From Rotaria socialis (taxonomy: Eukaryota > Rotifera > Eurotatoria > Philodinida > Philodinidae), in contig CAJNYU010003364.1 in assembly GCA_905331475.1 (NCBI GenBank), positions 124,001 through 188,000 on the forward strand: 64,000 nucleotides of DNA, given 5' to 3'. The notes under the pieces are model-generated. The model had not been told where the DNA came from. It made no database searches and was given only the letters and a program-made list of their open reading frames with translations. The translations under genes and the position numbers were made by a program. Shown here in pieces: positions 48,396 through 60,700 of the stretch; the stretch's first letter is position 1, and every line of letters begins with the position of its first letter.

Positions 48396-49552
48396 GCTAT
48401 GAAATATACAGAGAAAATGAATTGTGAATTGTGATGTGCTGCAAATATTTTCCGTTTATTTTCCCCTTCGAATAGGTCACGTAGGGAACAATGACACGTC
48501 TCGTTTCTATTATGCAAGGTCAATCATTCCGTTCGAATATTTCTAATCACACTATCGACGCGAGAGTCATTGCCGTCTATCCATCTATTCGGTTAGTGAC
48601 CGCATTGCAACCGTCCGGAAAAGGATTGGATTTTCTCGCAACAGCTGGCACTGAGTATCGGGTAGTGCGCAGATTAACTGGTGGTCGGAATATTGCGTTA
48701 ATATTTCCTGTGATTTAGATTGCTTCCATTTGAACGATTTTTCAAAAGATCTTTTGCTCGATTCTCTACGAAAATGTATAAGGAGTTTTGATTTCAAATA
48801 TAAATATGAAAAATTGAGCTAATAATATTGTGAAGCTTCAATGTGTTCAACTTTGTAAATTTTCTTTGTAAAAACTTTAGTGATGTGAGATTATTTTCTT
48901 CGAGTGTACAAATCGAAAAATATGTTAGGCAATTTTTTTCGTACAATTCAGGGTGGGGTGGCTGTGGGCGTCAAACAACGATGAACTACCGGCGACCTCC
49001 CCTCCACACCCCCACACTTTTAATACTTGCTGAAGAACAATGTCCTATTGTTTACGATAGCTTATTTAGAATAAATAAGAGTGATCAAAATAAATATCCA
49101 CAATTTTTGATCTACCAAAGAATTTACTAAACTGCGGAAAAAAATGAAAGATTAGTAAATCCTCACTAAAGCACTGATAAATCTAAAGAATAAGCAATAC
49201 TATGAATGGATGAATGAAGTTAATAATTTCATCTTTGTTCAATATGAGAAAGTCATTTTTGAATCGATAGGTGTGAATTACAATGAGAAGAACTTGTAGA
49301 GATTAAAGAGAAAAAGTTAGATTTAAAATAACTTGAGCTACGCTTATTATTAAGCTTTAGATGTGAGAAAAAAAGCTTTTATGCATAATAAATATGTTGA
49401 CCAGAAAATGATAGGCTATTTCTTATTATTCACAATATTAACATAAAAAGAAACAAAAAGAAAACTATATTAGCATAGAATCAGAAAATAGAATATCAAT
49501 CTGACTGAAAAGTCAATATAGTGGAAGTTGATATACTATTCGAATATTAAAG
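48396..49552. other. intergenic with GC-rich patch and repeat copy B
   Basis: Contains a locally GC-rich segment (48949-49016, G-rich then C-rich runs) and copy B of the 76-bp repeat (49016-49091). Overlapping frames at 48491-48718 (+) and 48585-48797 (-) show no recognisable features. Confidence 0.5.
49016..49091 (+). repeat. 76-bp direct repeat, copy B
   Basis: Direct-orientation copy of 45223-45298. The two copies flank a 3.7-kb block containing the hairpin transposon and the F-box pseudogene. Confidence 0.85.
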
Positions 49553-50035
49553 TTAAAGTGTATCGATTTGATGATGAACATTATTATCGTTCTTTTTATT
49601 AGATGGTGGTACAAATTGAAGTGGTTTGAAATTAATTGGAATGGATGGCAGTGATGATGCACTATCTATTTGTTCGAATGTATTCAAAACGTCAAGTAGT
49701 GATTCGATAGCTGGTTTTAATTCAAGAGTTTCACGAAAGAGTACTTCTTTTCGCTCATACACATATAATCGTCGAGTTCGATCCTCAAGTAAAGCTTGTA
49801 ATTGTTGACAATGTCGCTCAAGTAATTGATTTGATTTCAATAATTTTTGATATTCAGAATCTTTTCTATGTAGTTCGTGATTTTGTTCATTAATTATTTG
49901 TTCTAATTCTTGATTACGTTCATACAACATTTGTAAATGATTATTTGCTTCGCGTATAGTTGTACGTGTCAAACGATTTGACAATGATGAATCATCATCG
50001 GTATTTGTTGTACGTTTGTTTGTTCCTTCAGTCAT
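49553..50035 (-). CDS. small coiled-coil protein, unrecognised
   Basis: Single-exon minus-strand ORF of 160 residues, taking ATG 50035 (MTEGTNKRTTNTDDDSSLSN) as the start. An acceptor (AAGTTTCAG, ending at 50054) lies about 18 nt upstream, so the longer in-frame start at 50089 is probably intronic or leader. Residues about 25-100 are a continuous heptad-like helix rich in Leu, Gln, Glu and Arg (HLQMLYERNQELEQII, KLLKSNQLLERHCQQLQALL). The C-terminal third is polar and disordered with Pro and Asn. No family is recognised: it could be a centrosomal or cytoskeletal accessory protein, but nothing shown here decides it. The codon use and the acceptor support a real gene. Confidence 0.6.
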   Translation of the reverse strand: MTEGTNKRTTNTDDDSSLSNRLTRTTIREANNHLQMLYERNQELEQIINEQNHELHRKDSEYQKLLKSNQLLERHCQQLQALLEDRTRRLYVYERKEVLFRETLELKPAIESLLDVLNTFEQIDSASSLPSIPINFKPLQFVPPSNKKNDNNVHHQIDTL

Positions 50036-51744
50036 CTTCTCACTATTATTTATCTGAAACTTAAATAAAGATATCTGCCAAGCGAACACATATTTGAGTG
50101 AAGTGACATAATCATTTCAAACATTACATGAACGGTAGAAATCTTGAAAAAAAAACAGTATATTCAAATTAGTTGCACGTATGGCATTGATTTATGCCTA
50201 ATTACATTTGATAAAAGCCTTGTCATGTACAATCAATATGAGTTAGAAAATTTTCATAATTAATGAATGCACAAGAAGAAATACTATTCTGTCGCATATA
50301 GATTCATTTATAAATAGGGCTCCATGCGTTGCTAGTAGGACTAGTAGACTGGGGGAATCTAGTTGAAAATTTGGCAATACAAAAACGTCAGATTGCTTTC
50401 ACTAAAGAAAATTTTGCAGACTAATGTTTGTTCTTTAGGTATAAAAGTAATGAGGCTGAGTTTTTAATTTCGATTGGCTCTGTGATGAACAAATAAGAAT
50501 CTTGAAGAATGTCGAAATATCAAACCAAGCGAAAGAAGAGAGAAAACGAAACAAAATTGAATCAATCCATGAATAAAACTCTTTAAAATCAAATCAGATG
50601 TGTGATACCTTACTCATAGTTTACCTCATGCAGAAACGAACGATCATAACTTCACATCATTCAAAAACACATAGTAATCAATTTCTTGAATAGTAGTGAT
50701 GCAAAAATTCATTTCGCCGGTTTCACTGCTTGCCTTACACTTGCAAATCCCTAGTGTCTTTTGTTCTTCATTTCGAATATTTAACGTGTGTGTGCTCATC
50801 ATTTGTTGCTGATTCTTTTAGGTAATGGCACTTAAATTTCGATGTATATATATATGTATGTGTCCATATACGACCTTCTGTTGTAAATCATTTTTTCCTC
50901 TTTGTGTTATTTGCTGAATCTTACAAATGAGCATCATCGATATCGGAGTGGAGAATACTCAGTATGAGCGCGATTCTTTTTAAACATAAATAGAACTATG
51001 TGCAATTGAAGTAATAACACGAAAAGAAGTACCATTTAGTATCAATTTCGCTGATCCCATCTATGTACATATATATATATATATATATATGCATACTCAT
51101 ATAAATAGAAATATACTACCCTACGGCTGGTTTTGTTCATATAGAAGAGTCTATTCAAGGTAATGACCTTCTTATGGCACACTAAAATACTTTATTGAGA
51201 AGCTTTTCTTGTAAGTTTTGTCCTTTAATCATTTCCTCATTGTAAGATATAGTGACATTATTACTCAAACCAGGTTTCTTCTCGTCAAAGAATGGAATGA
51301 ATCCATATATGTTTATGTATCACTTGTGTTTCATATTCTGTTTTTTTCACTTACATTAGTGTTGTCATTGATGTAGTATAAAAGAAAATGTTGCTCAAAA
51401 TTGCTTTTATCGTCCATTTTTAGGAACAGTTACAACAGGTGAATCTTTTTTCTTCTTTATTTTTTACATCTCTCTCTTTCTCGGTTTCTTGCTCTTGCGC
51501 CTCTCTGTCTTGATATAGGATCTGATCGATTTTTCTTTCGCTTGTCGCCTTTCACATTTGTGTTCTCTCTGTCTTTCTCTTGCGTTGCGTTTCTTTTTTC
51601 ATTCGACAAGGAAGAGCTATATATGCACGAGTTTATTGGCAAGTGATGCTCTACTATATGTTTCTTTTTTTCTTTTTATTTTGTACAGTCAATGAACAGT
51701 GTTCGCTATTAAAAGGTAATTACTGTTCATAATTAATCATCAAA
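50036..51744. other. divergent intergenic region
   Basis: Between the minus-strand coiled-coil gene and RIM-BP (+). AT-rich; contains an (AT)n microsatellite (51069-51090) and pyrimidine-rich tracts. No gene seen. Confidence 0.5.
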
Positions 51745-54700
51745 ATGATAAAAACATCAACTCTTACTAAAACAATTTTTAATCATCAACCTCATTCTCA
51801 ACTGATTACTTTTCATACACCATCAACAACTTCTTCATCAGGATCAACAAGTGAAACAGATCCGTCATCATTAAGTTCTTCTTATAAAAGTAATAGTGGT
51901 ACCAATGGCATCAATGTCAATGACGATATAAATTCCATTCCACAGGATAAATCAACCTTTGTATTGGCAGCTGTAATTGATAAACTCAAACGTGAATTAA
52001 CAACAGTAAAACAAGCAAAGAGCCAGTTAGAAACACTCTATAAAGTAAGTTTGATAACTTAAGATTCAAGTACCAACGTTAAAATAGTTTTTATTCCTGT
52101 TCTCTTAATTTTGTTTCTTATCATTTTGTTAGCAATGCAGGAAAAAACCTTAGAAATCGATATGTACATATACATGTATTGATCTTTCTTTTCCTTCTTG
52201 TATACCGTTTTTCAAATATTTATGTGTAAATAGTTCCTATTCACAAGTGTAAGAATACGTATTGATTAATCTAACGGTTTATCATTCAGATTACAAAGAA
52301 CTTTATATGCATGTATAGAAATATCGTTTTGTTTCTTTCAAGTTGACGTATAGACATTACATAAATGAAAAATTACCTTTATGGTATTTAGTATTTTTTT
52401 TATATTAATGTTTTATTTGCTTTAGGTAAAATGCAAATCTGATCTTGAAAAAGCAGCTAAAATAACCAAGCTTCGTCTACAATATGAACATGAATTGAGC
52501 ACATTTTGTAAACAGGACCAACAAGATCTTGTAAGATATTTACAACGCCAGTTGATTTCACGTGATCAGCGTATTGCTGAACAATCGTATGATATTGAAA
52601 ATCTGAAAAACTTGTCTGTACCTGATAGTATTGATAATAATAATAATAATAATAATAATCCAAATATTTATAAAAAGATTGCATCCATACAAATTTTAAG
52701 AAGCAGTGATCTTGATGTTATTACTTTAACAGTAAGTCAAATAAAATTTTCTGTTTGTATTTTCTTTTACATATTCTCCGTTTGCATTGTGCCTGTTTCT
52801 CTCTCTCTCAATGGGTTGTCTTCTGATATCTAAATTTTCTACTGAATCATAGATGATTCACATAAGATATAGTTCGCGATCTGACATCAATTCTTTTTCT
52901 ATTCTCTCATATTCGTTCATTTAATCGTAGTTTCATAAGTATAACTTTATTTGCATATACCATATCGCTACTGACTTTTTACGTAGAATTCAAGGCTAAA
53001 CTTGAAATATTAGTTAAAAACTAAATAATTAATGACGATCAAAAACAGAGCGATAAAAATCCGCTGATAGCGGCGGTGATGGTAGTGAATTGAAATCTGC
53101 TAGCAGAGAGAACACAGTCAATAAAAGTGATACTACTAGTGGCAATAAACCAAACTTGAAAAATGACGAACAAGATAACAGTAATAGCAAATTTGGTGAT
53201 ACAAAGCAAGACTCTTCAAACGGAGTTGTTGATAGGGACAGTTCGAGAATTAATATACAGAGCGACAACAGTAAAATGTTTGGCAATACAAAGACAGGCG
53301 TGTTAATTAGTGATAAAAGTAGTTCGAAAGATGAACAATGTAGTTGTGAATGAGATCATGACGATTCAGAACAGGGAGAAAACGTTCTCAAAACAAAATT
53401 TGTTCAAGGGCATAGTGCTGAAAAAGATGGTGGCAATAAACAAAGATCTAATATCATGTGGAGTGGTAATAAACTTTGGGTTTATTTGAAAGATCCAAAA
53501 AAGTATATCCTTGGAACAAGAATGATTTTCCCCGGGCTTCAGAAAGATGATGAATGAAAAGATATATTAGTTTATTTTAAAAAAATAGTCGAGTGATTAA
53601 CAAGAATATGCATTAAACGAACATTTTTCTCTTGATCTTGAATTTTATTGATCATATTTTTTTACTCTAGTTTTTATACGACTTTTCTGTCTTTTTCTGT
53701 TGTTTTTTTTTGTTACATTTATTCAAGCTAGACTTATATATTTAGTGTTAGAGTGATTTTCTTTCTTTTGTTTCGAATCGAGTTTACATAAATATGTCAA
53801 TGTGTTTGCATTCAGAGAGAAAGAAAAACTTATTCTGTAACATGAACAAAACCCAAGACTTAAAAAAATAATTCTCATTTTACTTATAAAAATATAATAT
53901 TTACTACATCTCTGATTGCAGATACCTAACGAATGTAATTTTAGTAGTTGTTTTTACACTGCCATCCGTCTGTATTTAACATAATTTTCTTCTAGTTGAA
54001 TTATTTCTTTTTTTCTTGCACAATAAAAATGAGCAGCTTTCAAGTGATTGTCATCGACGACTTATAGAACAATGAGAGACTACATGCTTTGGGATTTTCT
54101 TTATATATACTTGTTAATTCTATTTTCGGAGTTGATCAGACATAATTATTCTTATTTTCTTTTATTCATATAAAATTAGAATCAACATGCGTATGATAAA
54201 CAAGAACAAGCATTAGAAAGACAAAATAATATTGAATTGCATGATCGTGTAAAAAGATTTGATCGACAAATAGAAATACTAAAACAAGATCAACCGGTAT
54301 TAAGAAAATAAAAAATTTAATTTTACAGCAAATATTAATATATCTTTTCTTTAACTATTTAGAAAGATCATGACAAAGAACTAATTAAGCGAGCTTTAGC
54401 TAAACAAGCCATCGAATATAAAAAAGTATTAAAACAAAAAAATGATGAACTCGAAGAATTAAATCTTCGACTTGAAAAATTATCAAAAGTAACGAAGAGA
54501 AAATAATATTTGAAGAAAGAGAAAAAAAAGAACGTTTATTCTTTTTCTAGTCGAATGTTTTTGAATCAGCATTACGTCAAGCTAATATAGAAAAATTATA
54601 TCTTGAAAGACGCCTTCTAGCTTCAACATTATCATCATCATCATCGTCGTTGAACTCGAAAGCCAATGCACGGGTAAGTCGTCAAGCTCTAAGATTTGAC

Positions 54701-57700
54701 ATAGGACGGAAACTGCGTTTTTTTCTTCTACTTTATTAGTTTTCTCTTAGGTAAAAATATGTCTTCTTCCTTACTATTGGCGCTAGATTCATTTCCGTAG
54801 TAGAAGTATGAAAGAAACAAAAACAAGTCCTCTTTTTAGTGTGTATATGAAACAAGAAAATTTTCTTTTTCGTCGGATCAATTCCGTATTCTTTTTTATG
54901 TGTTAGTTTTTTCTATTTTTGCCTTTTCTTTTTTTCTGATTATCTTCGTCGTATTGGAAGAAAGACATGTGGAAAGAAAGAAAGAAAGAAAGCAAGGAAA
55001 AAGTGCAAATAGAAAGACATCTTCATCGGCATGCGCTCATACGAACGTAGGCGTTCAACCGCTGAGCACTTTTTATGGCTTTGCCGTTCACATTCTGTTC
55101 TGTTTTTTATTCCGTATTTTTTTCTATTTTTTTTCTTTTCTCTTATTGTTAGAAGAAGAAGAAGGAGAAAAAAAAGCTAGAACATTTTTTTTATCACATC
55201 ACTACCGTTTTCAGAAGACTCTTCTCTTTCCCATAGATAATCATATTAGTTATTTACGCTCGCGTGTATGCGTGTGTGTGTGTGTATGTATGTATGCATG
55301 TATGTAGCAGTCTCTAAGTTAGACGGACGGCGAGACTAAAGCAAACGATAGGAAACAGGGAGAGAGAGAGCACAGATTGATTAGTTTGACCATAAAATTA
55401 AATAAAAAAACAACAATTATCATGACGAGTTCGTCATCACCTCGTTTTACTGGTTTCATTCGTGATGTTCGTGCATCACAAAAGAATCTACAACCAATAT
55501 TATCGCAGGTTAGATAATCGATAAATATATTATTCTCATTTTAATGTTTTGTTTATTCCATGATTTCCATTCTTCCCTCTAGCCTTCTACTGCTCATAGT
55601 TCTTCAAATATTAATGAACAGCAACCATATACAACACCAACAAGTACTCGTTCAAGAAATAATTCTGCAACATCAAATTCTATTGATCCTTTTCATTATC
55701 AAGCATTGCAAGACACGAATGAAGCGCTAAAAAGTGAAGTGCATCGTTTGGCATGCGCTGATAAAGATAACACCACAAAACTCAAATTACAGGTTTTTAG
55801 AATCTCGTTTTGGCTTATTTTATTTTCTTATTACTTCAAAGAGAGTGAATTCTATCTTCATTTGCTAAGAATAGGAACGGCACGGTTATCTAAAGTCCTT
55901 CTATTACTTCTGCTTTGTGCCAGTTATATAAGCCCATTTTCCTTTAACTAAAAATTACAGATGACGAATAAGACATGAAAGACTATTCTTTATGTTTTAG
56001 CTTGAAAAATATACTGAGCTTGATGAAGCATATAAGCAACTTCAAGATAAAAATACACATCTAGCTGATATTGAAGATCATTTTAATCAATTACAAAACA
56101 TACATAAAGATGAAAAATCATCATATGAATATTGTGTACGAGAAAATGAACAATTAAAAAACCAAAATGAACATTTATTAAATGAATTAGCACGTTTAAC
56201 ACAAGTAGAGAATCGTGACCGTACACGTTCCATTGAACAAGCTGATTTACGTCGTCAATATGATGAAATTTCAATTCAATATAATGAATTAAAACAAAAC
56301 TATCGAGAAAATCAACTTAGCTATGAAAATGATATCAAACATTTGAATGATGAAACTTTAAAATTTCGTTTAGAAAATGAGCAGTTACATTCGGCAAATG
56401 ATTTATTACGTGATGAGAGAAATCAAATGAAAGAGTCACATGAGACAATATTAAAAAGACGTTTAGATGAAATAAAATATTTACAAAGTGAAAATCGAGA
56501 TTTACAAATGACACGACAAAAATACAATGAAGAACGAGAAACATTTCAAGCAATTGATTTAAGAAAAACACAATTAGAAAATGATCTATTGACGATGCAT
56601 GCTGTAGAAGATCGTTGTCAAGACTTACAAACTACTGTCGAACGATTGGAATCGGAAGTTCAACTTAGTGTAAGTCCTTTGTACACCATAAGTACATAGC
56701 ATACAAAAGACGGAAAAAAAGTGTCCAAGGGGGAGGGAGGCAGGGGTGGAGGTTAGCGAATGAAATTCACAAAAGAAAGAAATGTGGATCTTGTTTCCGG
56801 AACTGAGAAAGCAAGCTTGCTTGTCCGTCTTATTCAATGTTAGCGAAGCGAAGACGGCCGGTCTATTCACAATTGCATGTTGAGGAAAACCATCCTCTTT
56901 TTCCTTTTTTTTGTTTTTTTATTCTATTCCATGCCTTTTTCTTTCTTTCTGCTAACGTCAACAGCAGAAAAAATTGGACGAACATGCAATGGCACTAACA
57001 AATCTGAATAAAGAAAATGCTCGCCTTGTAAGTACTTGAACTACACTATTCATCTTTTTCTTTCTTTCTCGTCTTACTTTGTCTCTGTCTCTGTCTCTGT
57101 CTCTGTCTCTGTCTGTCTCTCTCTCTCACTCTATTTCTCTTGTTTCTATTCTCGAGATACATTTTTTTCCACCCTTTAGATCAAAGAGCTCGAGAGTGCC
57201 TCAATGCTAAACACGCAAATGCGCACTGAAATTAGCAATGCAACAAATACTAATGAACGGGTTAGTAATGAGTCTGTGCATTAATAAACTGAAAAACAGT
57301 CATACAGAAAAAAAAACTAATAAATATTTAAATATATAAGGAAGACCATGAAATGTTATTTCGTCTTCTTTTTTGTTTTGTTTATCAACTAAATAGTTAA
57401 CACAAGAATGTGATCGATATCGAACAAATTCACTTACGAAATCTGAAGAATACGATGCAAAACGACGCGAAAATGAACAACTCATACAAAAAGTTCACGA
57501 ATTAGAATCAACATTGAAATCTCTTTATGATACAAGTGATTTACAAAAGCAACTAAACGTTGAAAATGAGGTGAATAGATTAGAATTAAAAAGAAAGCAA
57601 GATGATTTTGAACAATTTCAAAAAGTTAGTTTCCTTTTTTAAAAAAAAAGGAACAATTGTTTTGCAATTTCATGAATATTTTTGTTTTTTTTCTCTAGAT

Positions 57701-60700
57701 GCATGATGTAACTAAACAAGAAAATCAAGAAACAATTCATTTACTTGAAGTATGATTTGATTCTTCGTTTCATTAAGTTCTTAAGTTTTCTTTGTGGTTT
57801 CTGTCCTCAGGAAAAAATTCACGATCTTGAGCGTAAAACTGAATTACAATCATTGAAGCATGAAGAAATTCTTCTAGAATTTGAGTCACTAAAAGCAAGA
57901 CGTGATCGAATTTTACCTTCATCAACTGGTACAATACTTTCCAATAGTCATTCGAATGCATATCCATTAACACATCATTGGCCAACTCCAACAATGGTTG
58001 ATTCCCAAACATCACCTACTGAAGATGTCATTCCTCCTATTCTATCACCATCCATTCAACAACGACCTTTATTGAAATCAACTGCTAGTCAATCCACAGC
58101 AGTAAATGAAAATCATGAAACGAAACAAAAACCTTTTACAAGCAATCAAACAGCTCAAATAGTTGTGGCCAAATATTCTTATGAACCCTTGCAATGTTCT
58201 CCGAATGATCATCCAGAAGTTGAATTACCATTAACTGTAGGAGAATACTATCTTATTTATGGTGATGTTGATGAAGTAAATCGTTTTCTTTTCGTATTAA
58301 ACAGGTGAAATATAATGAATGAGTTTTTTTCTATACTAAATCATAGGACGGCTTTTATGATGGAAGAAATCTAGAAGGTCGTTATGGTTTAATACCATCA
58401 AATTTCATTGAAGCAATTACAAATTCTAATGATTTACCAGAGACTGTTCGACATATAATTCAACGATTAATAGGAAAAGTATTTTCCGGTAAAGAAAAAA
58501 TACAATAGTTTCTTTTTATTTCTTGTTGTATTGTTATTATTTGGTTTATTGTTTAGAAGAGCCAATGACACCTCGTCGTGATCAACCATTAAGTATTGAT
58601 TCTGGTGCGTTTCTTTCAAACATTTCTGCTACTACTCCAGCAACTTATCGAAAGCAACGTAATAGAAATTAGAAATTTTTGTTTTCATGAAAAGCATAAT
58701 CTATTTTAGTAGCTTCTACACAAAATGGAAATCCATCAGATATTTTAACAGCAAATGGTCTTTCATTTGGTAAACATGGTAAGTAGATATTTGCGACTTT
58801 GAAAGGCAAGTAGCCTTTATCGTTTTATTCTTTTATTTTTAGTTCCTTGTCCGACGAATCTTCGCGTTGAAAAATATCTCACCACCAGTATATTAATCGC
58901 ATGGAATCCTCCATCAATAGCAATGACACAAATACTTGGCTATCAAATTTTACTTGATCATTCATTATATACAACAATATGTGCCAATGAACGTACACGT
59001 GCGTTAATTGAAAATATAAATATAAATGAAAAATGTCATCGTATAAGTATTCGCACAATAACTCAACATGGCCTATCGCGTGATCAAGAATGTACATTAT
59101 TATTAACCATGTCCGCTACAAATGGAAATCTAAATGATTTATCGTATGCTCCAAGTGACTTACGTGTTGATCGAATTAATCAGACATCGGCAGTTGTTTC
59201 ATGGTGGCCAGCGTCAAATGATATTGTTCATAAATTATTCGTTAATGATATTGAAGTTCAAACACTTAAAGCTGGAGTTTATCGTTTTAAATTGTCCGGT
59301 TTGTTACCGAATACTATACATAAAGTAACAATTAAAGCTAAACCAAACAGTATAGCAAATACTCAACAACTATTAGCAGCTTCAATCGAATTCTGTACAA
59401 CAGCGTTTGGTAAATTTTTATTCAGTTTTTTTTTCAATGAGAAACTTTCATTTTATTTATATTTTATTTTTCGTGTTAGATGAATCTATCGAACCACCTA
59501 AACGAGTACAAGCTATAGGTGGTCCACAATCAAATACTTTACTTGTATCATGGGAACAACCATTATCAACGACAACAATTATTCGCGGCTATCGAGTTCT
59601 TGTCGATGGACGACAAATGCACGATATCATAAATCCATTAAGTAAGAAATTCAAAGTAAAATTATCTTAGATTGAGCCATTTGATTATAGATGATCATAC
59701 TGTTATTAATATCAATGCATTACGTCAAGGAAGATTTTTAACTGTTCGAGCATTAACAGAAAATGATGGCGAATCACATGATTCAATTCCGGTTGACATT
59801 GATGAGATATTGAAAAAAGTATGAAAGTATTCACTTTACTGCCTATTTTCTTGTTACTAATAAGTCATTTATTTAATTAGTTGGATATGGATATTCCATC
59901 AACGTCAGTACCTGTTCTTCCAGAAGAAACTTTTGATAGAGAATCTATGCCGCTTACTGCATCTTCTTCATTAACATTAAGAACAACATCAGATGATGAA
60001 CTAACAAATTCTGGACCATTACCACTTCCAACTCCACCTTCTATCGTGGAAACTCAACAAAAGGTTTTTAATTTTGCCTTTTTCTTCTCCCTATTAATTA
60101 GCATAGTCTTCAAACATATCTTACCGGGCATTAATTCGATATGCTTCAGCTTTTTAATAGATTCTATAAACAATTTAAAATTAAAATTGGAATAAAGAAA
60201 TGCTTTTTGCTACCCTATTCCAAGGAAATTGAGTCGATCGGTACATTTTTTAAATCTAACGTCTCAATGTCCGGAGGCTAAAAGTAACGGAGGATGACGA
60301 AAGGGAAATAGTTTTAACACTGAGAAGCCTCAAGCTTTCCAAGAGCATTTTTTCTGACTGAGAATCATGAAATTGACTTGAAGCCGGAAGAAACTTCTCG
60401 TATTTTGTTTGTAATAAATCTTATAGAAATGATATCTTCAAAATCTTTCTTGTATATAATTAGCGTAATTATATTCAAAAAAAAATGTATTCTATGATAT
60501 TTCTTGAGAATGCATTTCTACATTGTTCTTCAAGCTTTGTTGCAACTAATTATTATCTCAATGTGAAGCACTATGTAATTTCTTTTTAGTAGTTGCTGCA
60601 TGATCAAAGTAGAGAAAGATTAAATTTACACTTGATCAAATTGTTTTCATTTCTAGTGTATCACCTATATGCATAGTATATTTATATATATATATATATT

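Noticed and set aside
48491-48797. Overlapping plus and minus frames upstream of the F-box pseudogene
   Set aside because: Both open in the same DNA, neither has motifs or continuity; cannot be told from chance.
53029-53286. Minus-strand frame over the cytochrome c-like remnant
   Set aside because: Antisense shadow of the Ser/Asn-rich plus-strand frame.
54900-55307. 135-codon frame in a RIM-BP intron
   Set aside because: Kept open by TTT/CTT, GAAA and GTGT simple repeats; no domain.
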